The notes under the pieces were generated by a model that saw nothing but the letters and a program-made list of their open reading frames with translations, did not search any database and was not told where the DNA came from. A stretch of DNA of 64,000 nt from Oscheius sp. JU75 (Eukaryota > Nematoda > Chromadorea > Rhabditida > Rhabditidae), in NCBI GenBank assembly GCA_037178855.1, contig JASJZC010000007.1:1550001-1614000 (forward strand), read 5' to 3'. Positions 22,703 to 34,339 of the stretch are shown piece after piece. How positions within the stretch are numbered: position 1 is the stretch's first letter; every line of letters starts with the position of its first letter. A program made the translations under genes and the position numbers.

Positions 22703-22965
22703 ATGCATTCGGAGCATCCTTTTTACCGCTGGGCCGTTAGCTGCCTGATCATTCTTTCGGTCCTCCTCATTTGGTATATTCTCCTCAAGGTGTACTTTCA
22801 TTTCTACGACGGGTAATACTCCTACCCTGTCTGTTTCTAGCAGCGGTTTTCAGCTTCCCTACCGATATTGAGATGGGTCCGACCAACTTCCGCAAGCGCG
22901 AGGAGGAAGAGGACACCGCCAACCTTTATGAGAGTGAAACGGAAGATGATGAGGTGACCAGTTAA
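22703..22965 (+). CDS. Small single-pass membrane protein with acidic tail
   Basis: MHSEHPFYRWAVSC leads into a hydrophobic segment (LIILSVLLI), then an intron, then a charged exon (FRKREEEEDTANLYESETED) ending at 22965. Two donors (ATTTG|GTATAT or CTCAAG|GTGTAC) and two acceptors exist. The first donor with the TTTTCAG acceptor keeps the acidic frame. An AATAAA follows at about 23005. Confidence 0.5.
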
Positions 22966-24121
22966 TTGCTGATCAACACTACTTTTCTACTATGTTGTCT
23001 GCTCAATAAAGTGCTCACTGTTTGATCTTGTTTGCGCAAAAAAGGAGTGACAAATGGAGCGGCCCACAAAAAACCCAGGTGCGGAGAACAAAAGAGAGGG
23101 ACGGTTCTGGAAGAGCCTTTCAGTCAACTGGCTAGTTATTTCCTCTCGATCAAAGATACGTTCGGCACCTTATCTTCAATGTACGGAATCTGTCGAAGTC
23201 TAATGCCGCATGATTTAGTCTCACTCAGCTGTCTGCTAGGGATCAACTGACCACATGCAGTATCCACTGGTGCCAGCCTCGTGTTTTTCGGAAGCTGACT
23301 GTTGACAATAAGAGCATTTTAAAAGATCTCACTTTTGGAGCTCTGTTTCTCCTGCTCGCAGATGCCATTACCATACCAAGGTTGTGCTCAAACGCTGAAA
23401 TTCGGAGTACCGCAGAAAGTCCAGCAAGAGTCTCACTGTGTTGTCCAGCAAGAGTCTCACTGTGTGATCCGCGTTACACAAAATGAGAGCCAGTGAAATT
23501 AGTAGGTAGTAAGATCCAAGTTCATGCAAGAACTTATTGACCATCTTGACTACTTCTTTTGTCTCTTACGAGCCAATTATTCAGTCTCAATCCATCAACC
23601 ATCCTTATCCTATTAAGACGAACGTTTTCATAGCCGGAAAGACCGTATTTTTTTCTGCCGCGCTGCGAGAAGATTTTTTCTCCATAGTTAAGGAAGTATG
23701 GCTGTCTGCAAACAGCGCAAAATGAATATTAATTGACCTCACTCCGTAATTGAAAGTAAACGGTAGATTTTAAAATTCACATTGCCTCTTTCTGTTCACA
23801 TTGAGGGTAAAACAGGAACTGTTCGTAGGGCAGACGGTTATTATAAGAAGATAGTCTATTGTGAATTGAGAGTCTGTATGCGTCTATCCTACGATATATA
23901 TTACCGTTCACTAATGGTTCGAATACTAGTTTATTGGTTGGGGTATAGAGAGATATAGAAGGTGTTACATGATTACAGCGAGGAAGCCACACACTTACAT
24001 ACGAACACGCGAGCACACGAGCCAAAAGGTCCTCCTCTTGGAGGCAGGGAATCTGGTCAAAAGGTCGGGAGCGACAGGTACTATCATAGTGAAGTAGATG
24101 GGCTGGAATAACTCTCAATGC
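22966..24121. other. Gene-free stretch with one short tandem repeat
   Basis: No coding gene supported. It contains the 24-bp duplication at 23419-23466. Confidence 0.4.
23419..23466 (+). repeat. 24-bp tandem repeat, two copies
   Basis: Two adjacent copies of a unit starting GTCCAGCAAGAGTCTC, differing at the last base. Confidence 0.85.
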
Positions 24122-24203
24122 GGCGAGATGGCCGAGCGGTCCAAGGCGCTGGTTTAAGGCACCAGTCCCTTCGGGGGCGTGGGTTCGAATCCCACTCTCG
24201 TCA
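24122..24203 (+). tRNA. tRNA-Leu(AAG)
   Basis: An 82-nt class II tRNA. The acceptor GGCGAGA pairs with TCTCGTC, the anticodon stem CTGGT/ACCAG encloses TTAAGGC (anticodon AAG), a long variable arm (CCCTTCGGGGG) follows, and the T arm is GGTTCGAATCC. Confidence 0.95.
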
Positions 24204-24434
24204 GTTTCTTTTGTCTTTTTCGACCCATTATACATTTTAAACAAAAGTTAAGAATTACTTTCAAAACAGCGAAGTGTTTCCTGTATAAAATGTTTCAAGC
24301 TATTTTAACGATTGGTTGGGAGACACTTGTCCGAAAACTTTGGCGTAACTGATAAGGATGACAGCAGTCATTTGGTTTCCTCCGTGGACATTTATTCGAT
24401 GTGTTCTAAGAATATGTCCGTTGTGATCTAGAAG

Positions 24435-24662
24435 CTACCACCAAAACATACAAAAACCAAACAACGTATTAGCAAGGCAGATCGCAACAATGAGTTTTTG
24501 ATAACGCTTGTTTGACAGCTTCACATGGAGAATTCGGAAGAGCATAGTTCCATTTAGAGTCAAGCCAAATATTATGTGGAAATAGAATAAAATCCTTTCA
24601 ATAAGAGGGATCAGGGAATTCAAGGTACAAGAGGTAGTATTTTTAAAGTATATATATGGCAA
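24435..24662 (-). pseudogene. N-terminal fragment of a 7-TM chemoreceptor
   Basis: A 75-codon frame encodes TM1 and TM2 of a worm serpentine receptor: ILFYFHIIFGLTLNGTMLF, then LSNKRYQKLIVAICLANTLF. The asparagine in LNGT and the spacing match Srd/Str-like receptors. No remaining TM segments follow downstream (towards 24300). A large inverted repeat begins 13 bp from its 5' end. Confidence 0.55.
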
Positions 24663-24674
24663 ATCATGATAATC

Positions 24675-25653
24675 ACTAACTAGGGAAGGGTTTTAGTTGC
24701 CCGCGGGATATCGAAACGAAGTAGGTGTCATTCGAAAGGGCATCGAAAATAATGATGTTTTCCAAATTTTCAGCTGCGGAATGGATGTCTGCTGTCCTCT
24801 GGAGCTTTTCCCGTTTCCAGATTTTGAGCTGAATTTGCGCTCTTGGACTTGGATATCCAGTGCTCCTTTCAGCACAAGCGACCAAGTGGTGCAGTGCCTA
24901 AGCGCTCCGCTGAAAACTTTTGGTTTTCGGTTCGAATCCTCTCCTCGGAAAACATTTTTATTTACTCATTTCAAAAGTATTTAGTTTCTTTCATTGCATT
25001 TTTTTACTGCTAAAAGATAAAAAATATTCATAGTCGACTCTTTATCTCACTGAATACAAAAATCCCTTTTTCGGATAGCACTGTGACGACCAGTATCGCA
25101 CAATTTCACAACCACTTTGACTAAAAAAAAGGTTTTTTTGCGTGATAATGTACAGCAAAGTTGTAGCCCTTGATCTATTCTACAACTTTGCAAAGCATAG
25201 CCAGGCCGGAAAAGCATTTCTTCGTCCCGAAAAACGAATTTGAACGCGCGAACAATATCAGAAAAAAGTTAGGAAAAGGGACTTTTGTATTCAATGATAA
25301 AGATTTTCTAGCTTTTAGCAGTAAAAAAAGCAATGAAAGAAACTAAATACTTCTGAAATGAGTAAATAAAAATGTTTTCCGAGGAGAGGATTCGAACCGA
25401 AAACCAAAAGTTTTTCAGCGGAGCGCTTAGGCACTGCACCACTTGATCACTTGCGCTGAAAGAAGCACTGGATATCCAAGTCTAAGAGCGCAAATTCAGC
25501 TCAAAATCTGGAAACGGGAAAAGCTCCAGAGGACAGCAGACATCTATTCCGCAGCTGAAATTTTGGGAAACACCATCATTTTCGATGCCCTTTCGAATGA
25601 CACCTACCTCGTTTCGATATCCCGCGGGCAACTAAAACCCTTCCCTAGTTAGT
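24675..25653. repeat. Large imperfect inverted repeat with tRNA-like core
   Basis: The left arm (24675 to about 25078) is the reverse complement of the right arm (about 25271-25653), with few mismatches over most of the length and a spacer of about 190 bp. Each arm carries a pol III-like segment (left 24870-24955): an A-box-like stretch TGGTGCAGTGCCTAAG and a B box GGTTCGAATCC. The ends do not form an acceptor stem, so this is a tRNA-derived sequence, not a working tRNA. Open frames on both arms (for example 24676-24885 minus and 25443-25652 plus) are the same sequence read in mirror image. Confidence 0.85.
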
Positions 25654-28600
25654 TACTTTTTACAAACGTTCAGAAAGAAAGTCTTCGGACCAATTGAAAC
25701 TCAAACTCTAGAAAGCTAAGTTATAATTCTGTTGCTTACACCCAAGATTATCAAGTTGGTATGATCCGCCATTAAAACACCATGTCAATGACCACAATCT
25801 TTCTCGTTCTCTTTTGCCTGTTTCCATTGCACTTCAGTTTCTGATCTGTAAAAAACCTGGGCGCATCCTAAAAATCAAATTTTTGAAGAAAAAACTGGTT
25901 ACGAATGTTTGACGTCGTGATCCGTCTTCTTGATTCGATTTGAAGCATTCGATGCTCATTGGTGGAGTTTCAAACAGCGTAAATTGTGTAACGTCTCCCC
26001 CGTTGTAGGTTTTGCACTTTGGATTCTATAAAGAGTACACGTTGTTTGCCTGTTTGTCTGCAAGCTGCAATTGGTGTACGCCTGCGCGGGAAGATAATCA
26101 GGGTGTTGTTAGGGCCTTTTAATCAGCTCAAATGATGCAGCTAAGTACAAGCTGAGAACATCATTGCCAAGGATCACATAGCATATAATCTTACGGGTCG
26201 TGCTGCGCTGCGACAGTCATCTCATATTCTTCTTAATCTGATGCAAAAACCACTTCATTGAGAGCTTTTCCTCTTGTTTTAACTTTAACTAAAACGTCAA
26301 CCCCCTCGGATCTGATTGTTTTCACCCCAACGATTTGAGCCTTGATGACGTAAGATCAATTCTAATCGAGGACTACTGTTGTTTTCTTACAAACAAGTGT
26401 AGATATACTGTATTATGAGCAGCTTTTCTGCAAAGTCGTGTTGATCGAAAGAGATTTCTGCTGGCTTATTTTTGTAGAACTATACAGTTCAGTGGTGTAG
26501 GGTCATTCTGTATACCTTTCACTGTTTATTTTGCAACTATCAACGCTACTAAGCGTTTACGGCAAAGTTGGAGACGATCCTACTTTTTAAGACATGTAAC
26601 GGTGTTGAACATTTTGCTAGGTGTTAAAAACCCATCTATTTGATTGAACAACTTAGAAATACAGTAGAAGCTAAGAGATATGCAACTACCAGAGTGCAAA
26701 TAGAAAGAACAACACGGTTACTTACAAGAACAACACAATAACATTCAGAGCTAACTGTCTCAAAGCTTGGTTTGAAGTAGTTTAGATAATTTATGTTGAC
26801 AAGTTGAACCCTACAATCAGAGTTCCATGAAAGACAAGCACCTATTGTCTTTGATTCCTGGGTCTTTCACATCAAAACAACAGTGATATTCCGCATTTTA
26901 TTTTACGAACGAGGTTTTTACATCAACGAGTTTGATATCCAAAATTGACCGGTTTTTGTCTGTTGCTTGATCTAATGGTTCCAAGCAAATGCGATTTACA
27001 TTCAGTTGCAAATATTAGCATTGTTGGTCTTCATTGCTTCTTCCATGGCTTCCGGAAAGAGTCACAGGGATTCTCTCTCAAAGGACATCGTTTTTAACCG
27101 GATTTTCAGTGGTTGACGTTTAACTGCAATCCCGAAACAGATGTTGCTTACGCAAGAAGGAGAGTCCCCCAAAATTCACTCGTCGTCTAATTTCAGCCCA
27201 TGGGATCGCAGCAAATTGTTTATCATTAAGCTTTTCTATCTTTTTCTGGATAACAACAGGTGTTTTGTTTTTCTGGTCGCGTGAGAGCTCGAGAATCGTT
27301 TTCCGGGAAAGTATCTCACAAAAATAACAAATCCCCATAATCTCTCTCTCGATTTCCGACTTTGATAAGTTTTCATGCCATTTTGCGTGTGGGATTATTT
27401 GTGGTTTTTGCCATTTCCCACAATACAAAGATTATCCCACCTCAACATTTCCCTTTTCTCAGTTATCGTCCAAAATGTTCATAGGAAAGCTTTTTGTCCT
27501 GACGCAAGTAGAACCAGTGTTTAGACAGCCGAGAATAACTTTTATTGGCAAGAAAAGTGACATGACATCTTTCAGCGTCATCATTACAAGATTATAAGGT
27601 AACAAAAGTAGAACATTGGGTTTTCTCTCCAGAATGACGGAAGTCTACAGCTTGATTGAAGGGTATCACTTTCAGAACTGTAACGCCTAAGTCTCAAGTG
27701 TCCAAGATTAAAACTGTGCTTAAAACGTAAACAGGGAAGTTTCAGATCATTAAATCACATTCCGGAGACACAGTAATCTAAGGTAAAGGACCAAGTTTTT
27801 AATTTTACACCAACACATTTGTGTTTTTCATATATGCTCGCAGTGCTTTCTGACAAAGACTTGCTGATGTTACTATTGTACGTTCATCTTGCATACCATT
27901 TACTCCGCCACACGTCATTTTTACTTTGATAGGATACTGTAACATACATTTCGGGTAAGGGAAAAGAACACTGGCAACCGGGCTGAGCATGAATATCCCT
28001 TCAGGTTTTTGCTCAGGCGTCCGTTGCATTTGTGGCGCAGTGACAGCGCGCGCACTTTTCATCGAAACGATCCGAGCTCACAACATTTTCATTGTACTCG
28101 AGTGAGTCGAGACTACACAGAGACAGCTCCTCTTTAAATGATTGGATGAATGGATTGCATGCCCCGAAAACCTTCTTAATCAGCACGGGTGCATCTGAAA
28201 GTGACATTGTTCTCTGCTCTTCTTGTTAGAAGAACCTTCAACCGCTCGTATGTTCTATTTTTCCAATCGTGCTTTCGGCAGCTATCATAGACCGAATCTT
28301 TTCTCAATGATCTTGACCAATCCGTGTTATTCTTATCCCCAAACTTTTTCACTTTCTGTCGTTCACGGCTGTTGTCTGATTACCCTTGTCCAGACGATTC
28401 GTCACAACATATGTATCATAACCTCCTTCCCAGACTGCTTTGCTCATACGCTAATTGCCATGGTGTGAAAAGTTGGAATCACGCGTTCCCACTAGCTCGA
28501 TCCGAAAGATCTAGATACTAGCCGAAAATAACACTTCCGACCAAAGACACATGTTTCCTTTTTCTCGAAAACCTCTACTTAACTCTTTACTCTGCAATGA

Positions 28601-29568
28601 TCTTTTCGGAATAGGTTTTATTTGATGTTAGATGTTCAATAGTTGGGTCTAAAAATGTTGGACCTTTCCTCTGGAAGAGAAAGAGTTTTTGTACTTTAAG
28701 CTTGCAGACAGATACGCAAGTTCAGAAGATTCTCGGTCGGGATTAGAGTTTTTAAACGGGTGTTGGACCATGAGAATTAAAGATCGTAAATGAGTTGTAC
28801 TAGTACTCCCATTAAGAGACAATAAGAAGGTTCGGTACGAAGCGTGGGTTAAGGAAATCAGTGCTCGACCTTTAGAGGAAAATCGTAACTCTGCGTTGTT
28901 TAAACACTTCCGTTGCCCCTCTTTTTCGTCTATGACAAGTTCCCATTAATTTTTGAAACAAAATTCTATTGTGTTAAAACGCAACGAAAACCGTTGAAAC
29001 GTCTAAATTCACCTTAGATTTTTTGTAGTTATCTAATTAGGTGCATAATCAAATGTATAAATATATGTCATGACGGTGAATCTATCCATTGTACACATGA
29101 TAACAAGAATCTCTTTTTCGATTTCTAATTATCCGTTCTGTTTGTTAATCTAGGCTACAGTACTCCCTATCCGCTGTCGTGATGTTTATCTTTCTCTGTT
29201 TCCGGTGTTTTTCTCTCGTCAATGGTTCACCAAATTCGGGGGATGCTCGGACGCCTCAAAGATCATGAACCCTGACGTTTAAGCTGGTTCACACGGTATT
29301 TTCCCAGCTCGCTATGAGCTCCTCAGGATCCACTGTATCCTTATTGCACATATCCGTTTGACCAATAAATTTATCCAAAATTCAGTAATTTCTCTAGGTA
29401 GCCAATTGACTCTTTCCCCGTTTATTGCAATTCCGGCGAGCCTCGCCTCACTATCCTTCTACATTTCTGACCGCCCATCAGCTACTTTCTTGAAAACTCC
29501 GCCCATCTTGACGGGCTGTATATAATCATCAACAACGTACGCGAAAAGTCTGTAGAGCTTTTAGAACA
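25654..29568. other. 3.9-kb gene-free stretch upstream of the TGF-beta gene
   Basis: No gene supported. Frames at 27120-27428 (minus, 102 codons, lysine-rich), 27805-28062 and 28013-28207 (minus) have no recognisable domain. It probably includes the regulatory region of the downstream ligand gene. Near the gene two CCGCCCATC motifs (29471 and 29500) precede a TATA box. Confidence 0.4.
29519..29525 (+). promoter_or_regulatory. TATA box of the TGF-beta gene
   Basis: TATATAA lies 44 bp upstream of the ATG at 29569. Confidence 0.5.
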
Positions 29569-31347
29569 ATGCTCAACCCTCAACAGTACCGAAGGACTGT
29601 TGCTCTCATCAGCCTCGGCCTACTACTGCTCTCCCAAGTGAGCAGTACCGTTGGTGGAGTCGGATGCAATGTCAATGCAACTTGCTTAGCTGACATGGAA
29701 CGTTACTACTTGGCTGGACTACAGGTAACTTTATTACCCAAAAATTTATGTAACTGTTTAATGATTGGAAAATGTATGGTCGTAGTTCTCTAATAACCTG
29801 GTTGTATCGCTATTTACGACACTTGTTGGTTAGCATGTCTAATTTTGAACACGGACACAATGTCTTTAAACCAGTTTCGGTACTCGCAGAAAGCATCGAT
29901 ACTCTTTTAGAAACATGGTTGTTTGATCTCGTTAGAAGCACAAGGACGAACAGCTTTCTTTAGTTAGTCACTTAATTATTCACCTACCCACGTATCATGC
30001 TTTTCCGCTCTTCTTATAGCTTCCTAGTCATCAATTTTTGCTAGTTAATGAGGAACTAAAGTCAAAAAAGGTGTAGTTTTGGAGATGACGACTGGCTCAC
30101 ACAGTTGCTTTAAACCTGCTCCCAGATACGTCAACATACGTTCTCCCCAGTTGAAAAAGTCTGAAGAATTGACTTAAATATAGGATATTAATTGGATGGT
30201 TGACATTTACGTGTATTATGTATTATAATTCAAGCTTAATTGATGATGGCTCTTAAAACATAAAAAAGAGCACTTTTGCAGGTTGAAAAAAGGGACGGAC
30301 ATGCACTTTGTTTAAACTTTTGAGTATAAAAGGCAAACTTCAATGTTTATTGAAATATTTCAGGCAAAAATTCTTCAATCTCTTCACCTTCACAGCCCTC
30401 TTCGTAACGTCACCATCCCGAAGATTTCCCCAGAAACACTGGCCGAGCTTCTCGCAGATGACAAGGACGAAACTACTTCCAAGAGGGTGATCTTCTTCTC
30501 TCGCGAATGCGCCATCGATACACCAAGTATCAAAACTCGAAATTGTAATCTCAACGTGTTTAGACTGTATCGCATTCGATGTCTCTCAATCGACTCTGGA
30601 TCTCGCCATCGACTCCAAGCTACGCTTCTACGTCGATCTCTCGTCCTTTGGACTTATGGAACCCTACGAAGGAGAGACGATCCCCGTTAGCATCAAAATC
30701 AGCCGTGTTCTGGAAAATGGAGAGATAGACGAGTATCCGTTCGTCAATGAGGTCGTTAACATGGGAGAGTCTCAACGCATGGAGATGGACATTGAACTTC
30801 GAGAGCTGAAAAACTGGAAGGCTGAAGGAGACATCGAGCTCAAGATCACAGCTGAATACCAGAACGGACAAGCTACGATCAACCTGCCCACTCTGGTCAT
30901 TGACACCGAGCAGCCAAGAAAGAGAGATCGTCGTAATTCCGACAACTACTGTCCTGCTGGATCCACGGACAAGACTTGCTGTCTTCACGACATGATTGTA
31001 TAGCAATATTTAAACAGATGGGCAGTTTTCTTTCAGATTGATTTCCAAAAGCTCGGCTGGCACTTCATCATGGCTCCCCGCATCTATAACGCCTACATGT
31101 GCCGTGGAGACTGCGACAGTGGAATCAACCACATCCTTCGTTTTGGACACAGCAAGCTCCTGAAGGATGCTCGCCAAGAGAACGCGAACAACTGCTGCCA
31201 CCCCTCGGAGTGAGAAGTCGCCAAGTTTGATTATAAAACTAGCATTTTAGCTACGAGAGCCTGAAGATTATTTACACTCGTGCTGACAACGAGGTCATCA
31301 TTACTCGTGTCCCTGGAATGATCGCTCGTCGCTGCAGCTGCTCTTAA
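29569..31347 (+). CDS. TGF-beta superfamily ligand, DAF-7-like
   Basis: Five exons: 29569-29724, 30364-30526, 30564-30997, 31037-31209 and 31251-31347. The signal peptide (VALISLGLLLLSQVSS) is followed by a latency-type prodomain, a basic cleavage site (PRKRDRR, near 30920) and a mature cystine-knot domain. The mature part has nine cysteines, with CC pairs in KTCCLHD and NNCCHP, MCRGDC, and the terminal RRCSCS. This is the activin/TGF-beta pattern, as in worm DAF-7, not the seven-cysteine BMP pattern. GWHFIMAP and YNAYMCRGDC are the most DAF-7-like blocks. In worms such ligands signal dauer entry, feeding state and growth. Intron 1 is 639 bp, unusually large for this window, and may hold regulatory sites. 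Confidence 0.85.
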
Positions 31348-32000
31348 GCTTTTCATCCCAATTTCCGCTTGCCCTTTCGTTTGTAGTCTTTTTATTTATG
31401 TCACGCAATAGTTTTATTGCTCCTGGTGAGCTTCAGCACAGCTGTCATCCTTCATTGTGATCAGGGGCTTGTCATGATCTCATCTGTCATAGTTCTTTTT
31501 CATTCTTGGCGGCGGTCTCCAATTCCTACGTACTCCCTTATGTGAGCTGAGTCTCCCCAACATCTCTGGCAGCATGTTAATGGCATTGTCTACTGTCTTC
31601 TTCGGCAATGAAGTTTTGTTAATTGACTGTCTAATATGATGAGTCGACAAAGACTGTCCAAACTCCGAAAAAAGTAAGATCAAGGGCAGGAGTTGAGTGA
31701 TGGCTGGTCAATCTGCATGTGTTGAGATATTGACATAAACTGACACAAGTAACCTTAGCTGGCAGAAGTTTGTTGCACAAACAGCGTTAAATTCTTGACT
31801 CCTCACTCTCTTCTAAAAATCTATTCTAAATATTCATATTATTCTATGTATTCTAAAATGCATACAAATCTGATTCTACAAGAGGGAACGGGGGAACGGG
31901 GAGAAAAAGTAGCTTTTTCAAGCCACAATACTATATAGGTTCTATTGAAAAGGAGTTATGGAAACGAAGGGTGTAGTTCTTTGAGTAGTAGTGGATCGTT
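31348..32000. other. Intergenic, no gene seen
   Basis: Holds the 3' regions of the TGF-beta gene and the minus-strand receptor. Nothing else supported. Confidence 0.4.
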
Positions 32001-33321
32001 TTACTTTTCTCTAAAACAGTCTTCTTGCTGAGCAATTGAACCTACAAGCAACTTTATAATAACGTTCTGCAGATGTTTGCGACACGGTTTCAGTGTCATA
32101 ATAGTTGTGATGATAGTCAATGGAACAGGTGTAGATGCTAGGCCGAGGACTATATTGAAAACATCTGAAACTGTTTCGCATCGCAGACTAAAGTTTGTAT
32201 ACCTAGTCTCCACGAATTGGTGACCACCAGATAGATAAAACATAGTGCCAATATTGCAGTCGTAGCCATGAATGCAAGACTCTGCAAATTTCAGAATGAT
32301 ACATAGATGTGCAATTTCCGGAAACTTTGATATTACAGGTATCTCTCTACTACTAAAGTGCATTTTTCCTGTCTTCCTTGCACGTTCTACTCACGGATGC
32401 TAGGAGACAAATTAACATCTGCTTCTGATGATTTCGGGTAAGTTTTGACATTCCCGGGCTGTTAACACCTTGATACATGATATACGTAGAGGCAATAACG
32501 GCGAGAGAACAAAAAACCAGCAAGAAGGCGCCGCCATATATGATTACAGATGCCCAAGGGTTACCACTGGTATATACGGCAAGAACTTTTGGGCGCCAGA
32601 ACTCATTATATTCTACACGGAACTCGTTGAAACATTCCTCCTTTTGTATTTGTTGATCCTCATAATCGATGGCAAACATCATTATAGTGAATGGAAAAAC
32701 AGACGAGCCTAAATAGCAAGCCGGATAGACAATATAGTCTAAGACTCGATTGCGAAGGAAATGGTTGGGAGGTACAATTTTTGTCATTCTGTAGTAGAAC
32801 AAGACACTTATTACTGAAGCGGCCACTGAAATTAATCACATTTTTTGAATGAAACCGGGTTTTTAGGCTTCTCTATTTTCTAAATTAATAATGAAAACAC
32901 AAACTTATGATGGACGTGATTACCAGAGCACCCTGTACTTTGACCGAAACATCTAGCAGTGTAAGAAGCCCTCGAAACTCTGCCGCAATATACGGTAAGT
33001 ACCATACCGGCGGAGATAAATAGGCCATGATTACTGTATAAATGCATCCTCTGCAACGATTTCTTGCTAAATGTTCCAGACTAACATACATCACAGCATG
33101 CCACATGAGGAGAATTCGAAATGTCCTCGTTATGTGATTTGGTGGCATGTAAATGAAGAGATATAGGACCAGACATAGAGAACAAAGAGAAATGATGCAT
33201 GTGGTCTGAACTGCTGACGTAATGAAATACAAAACTGTTTATACCTCGAGTGCAATAAACGGAAACTTTGGGTTTGGGTCGAAAAAAGGATTTGTGAAAT
33301 TCACGTTATTCAGAAGTGACA
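32001..33321 (-). CDS. Srh-like 7-TM chemoreceptor
   Basis: Starts at the ATG at 33321 (MSLLNNVNFTNPFFDP). A 39-bp intron leads to TM1 (CIISLCSLCLVLYLFIYMP) and the P-N-H turn. TM2-TM7 follow, including MSKLTRNHQKQMLICLL at the end of TM5's preceding loop, MATTAILALCFIYLVV (TM6) and VLGLASTPVPLTIITTIM (TM7). The MSKxTRxxQKxxL block is typical of nematode Srh/Str receptors. The junction after LLAS near 32390 does not splice cleanly by eye, so a small lesion there cannot be excluded. Probably a ciliary sensory receptor. Confidence 0.65.
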
Positions 33322-33995
33322 TTGGATAGATTAAAGGTATAAAGGCTTTTCCTCTCTGAGCAGGTGTTTTGGGAAAAAACCAATTAGATGACAGAGTTTG
33401 ATCGCTGAGTAGTACTCATGTGCACATTAGATACTATCAGGCATTAAGAAGTCCTTTATCCTAGAATGTTTCAAGGGCTCAGCCAAAAAAGATATTACAG
33501 CAAAATACAACCTTGTAGAGCTTCGATCCAATACGCCTACCCTTTACCGAAAGATCTTACCGAACACGAAGAGATATTACCAATTGCGTCACGTCATGCT
33601 GACGATTAGTTAACCTCGTTACCGTCTGTGCTCACCTTTTAGTCGGTTGTCTAAATTTCAAAACATTCAACTTGCAATAGATTCACACGAATAACGATAA
33701 TACATGTATTAACACGTGGCCTTAACATTTTAACGAAAGACAATTTCTGACCATCCCACATGTTGTCTTGGATACAGCAACTGTAAAGTTTGACTAGCTA
33801 GCAGTTGTTTGATACCACAAATATTCTGGATATTTTCCAAACAGCCCGATCTCCAAGGTATTAGCCGAACACGCACAAAACATTTATGAAAAGGGGTTCC
33901 TGGCCAGTACCGAAGCATGGAATGCAATTACTTCAAGCAGTTCCAACTAGCAGTATACAAGGTACCATTTGGAGAATGAGATCTGACTCCGGGCT
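33322..33995. other. Intergenic, no gene seen
   Basis: The 33730-33927 minus ORF has no recognisable content. Shared upstream space of the receptor and the neuropeptide candidate. Confidence 0.4.
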
Positions 33996-34235
33996 ATGTC
34001 TCCCAGTCATATGCTCTTAATCTTGCTTTTGACTGTATCTGTCTTTTCCGACTGGGTTGAACCCATATCCGAACGGTTCGAAAAATTTGTTGATTTCGAT
34101 CACGACGACCATTTCAACAATGTATTAAAAAAACGTTTTCTTCAATTGGTTCCAGAAGACCTTCAAATGATGTTGAATGCAAAACCTGCACCTCCGAAAA
34201 AGGTCAAAGGATCTCATCCCCTCCGATTCGGATAA
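33996..34235 (+). CDS. Candidate RFamide neuropeptide precursor (single C-terminal peptide)
   Basis: A 79-codon intronless frame. The N-terminus MSPSHMLLILLLTVSVFSDW is a good signal peptide. A spacer is rich in acidic residues and His/Phe, with a KKR site at about residues 45-47. The protein ends PPKKVKGSHPLRFG and stops. Cleavage after KK (or the single Lys) and C-terminal amidation of the Gly would release a short peptide ending HPLRF-amide. A terminal Gly directly before the stop is how single-peptide FMRFamide-like precursors end. I do not match it to a named flp gene. The 72-codon antisense ORF at 34125-34343 is a shadow. Confidence 0.55.
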   Translation: MSPSHMLLILLLTVSVFSDWVEPISERFEKFVDFDHDDHFNNVLKKRFLQLVPEDLQMMLNAKPAPPKKVKGSHPLRFG

Positions 34236-34339
34236 ATGAGACAATCTGCGTAAAAGACAAACTAGCTTTATACTTAATTGTTTATTGCGGAGAGTTTGAA
34301 ATTTACAAAAAGATTGTTTCTGGATTTGGGGAGACAATT

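Noticed and set aside
23419-23466. CRISPR-like array
   Set aside because: Only two adjacent 24-bp copies without spacers, in a eukaryotic genome.
24870-24955. A working tRNA gene
   Set aside because: A- and B-box-like motifs are present but the 5' and 3' ends do not pair into an acceptor stem.
24676-25652. Pair of 69-75-codon ORFs with near-identical sequence on opposite strands
   Set aside because: They are the two arms of the inverted repeat read in mirror image, not a gene family.
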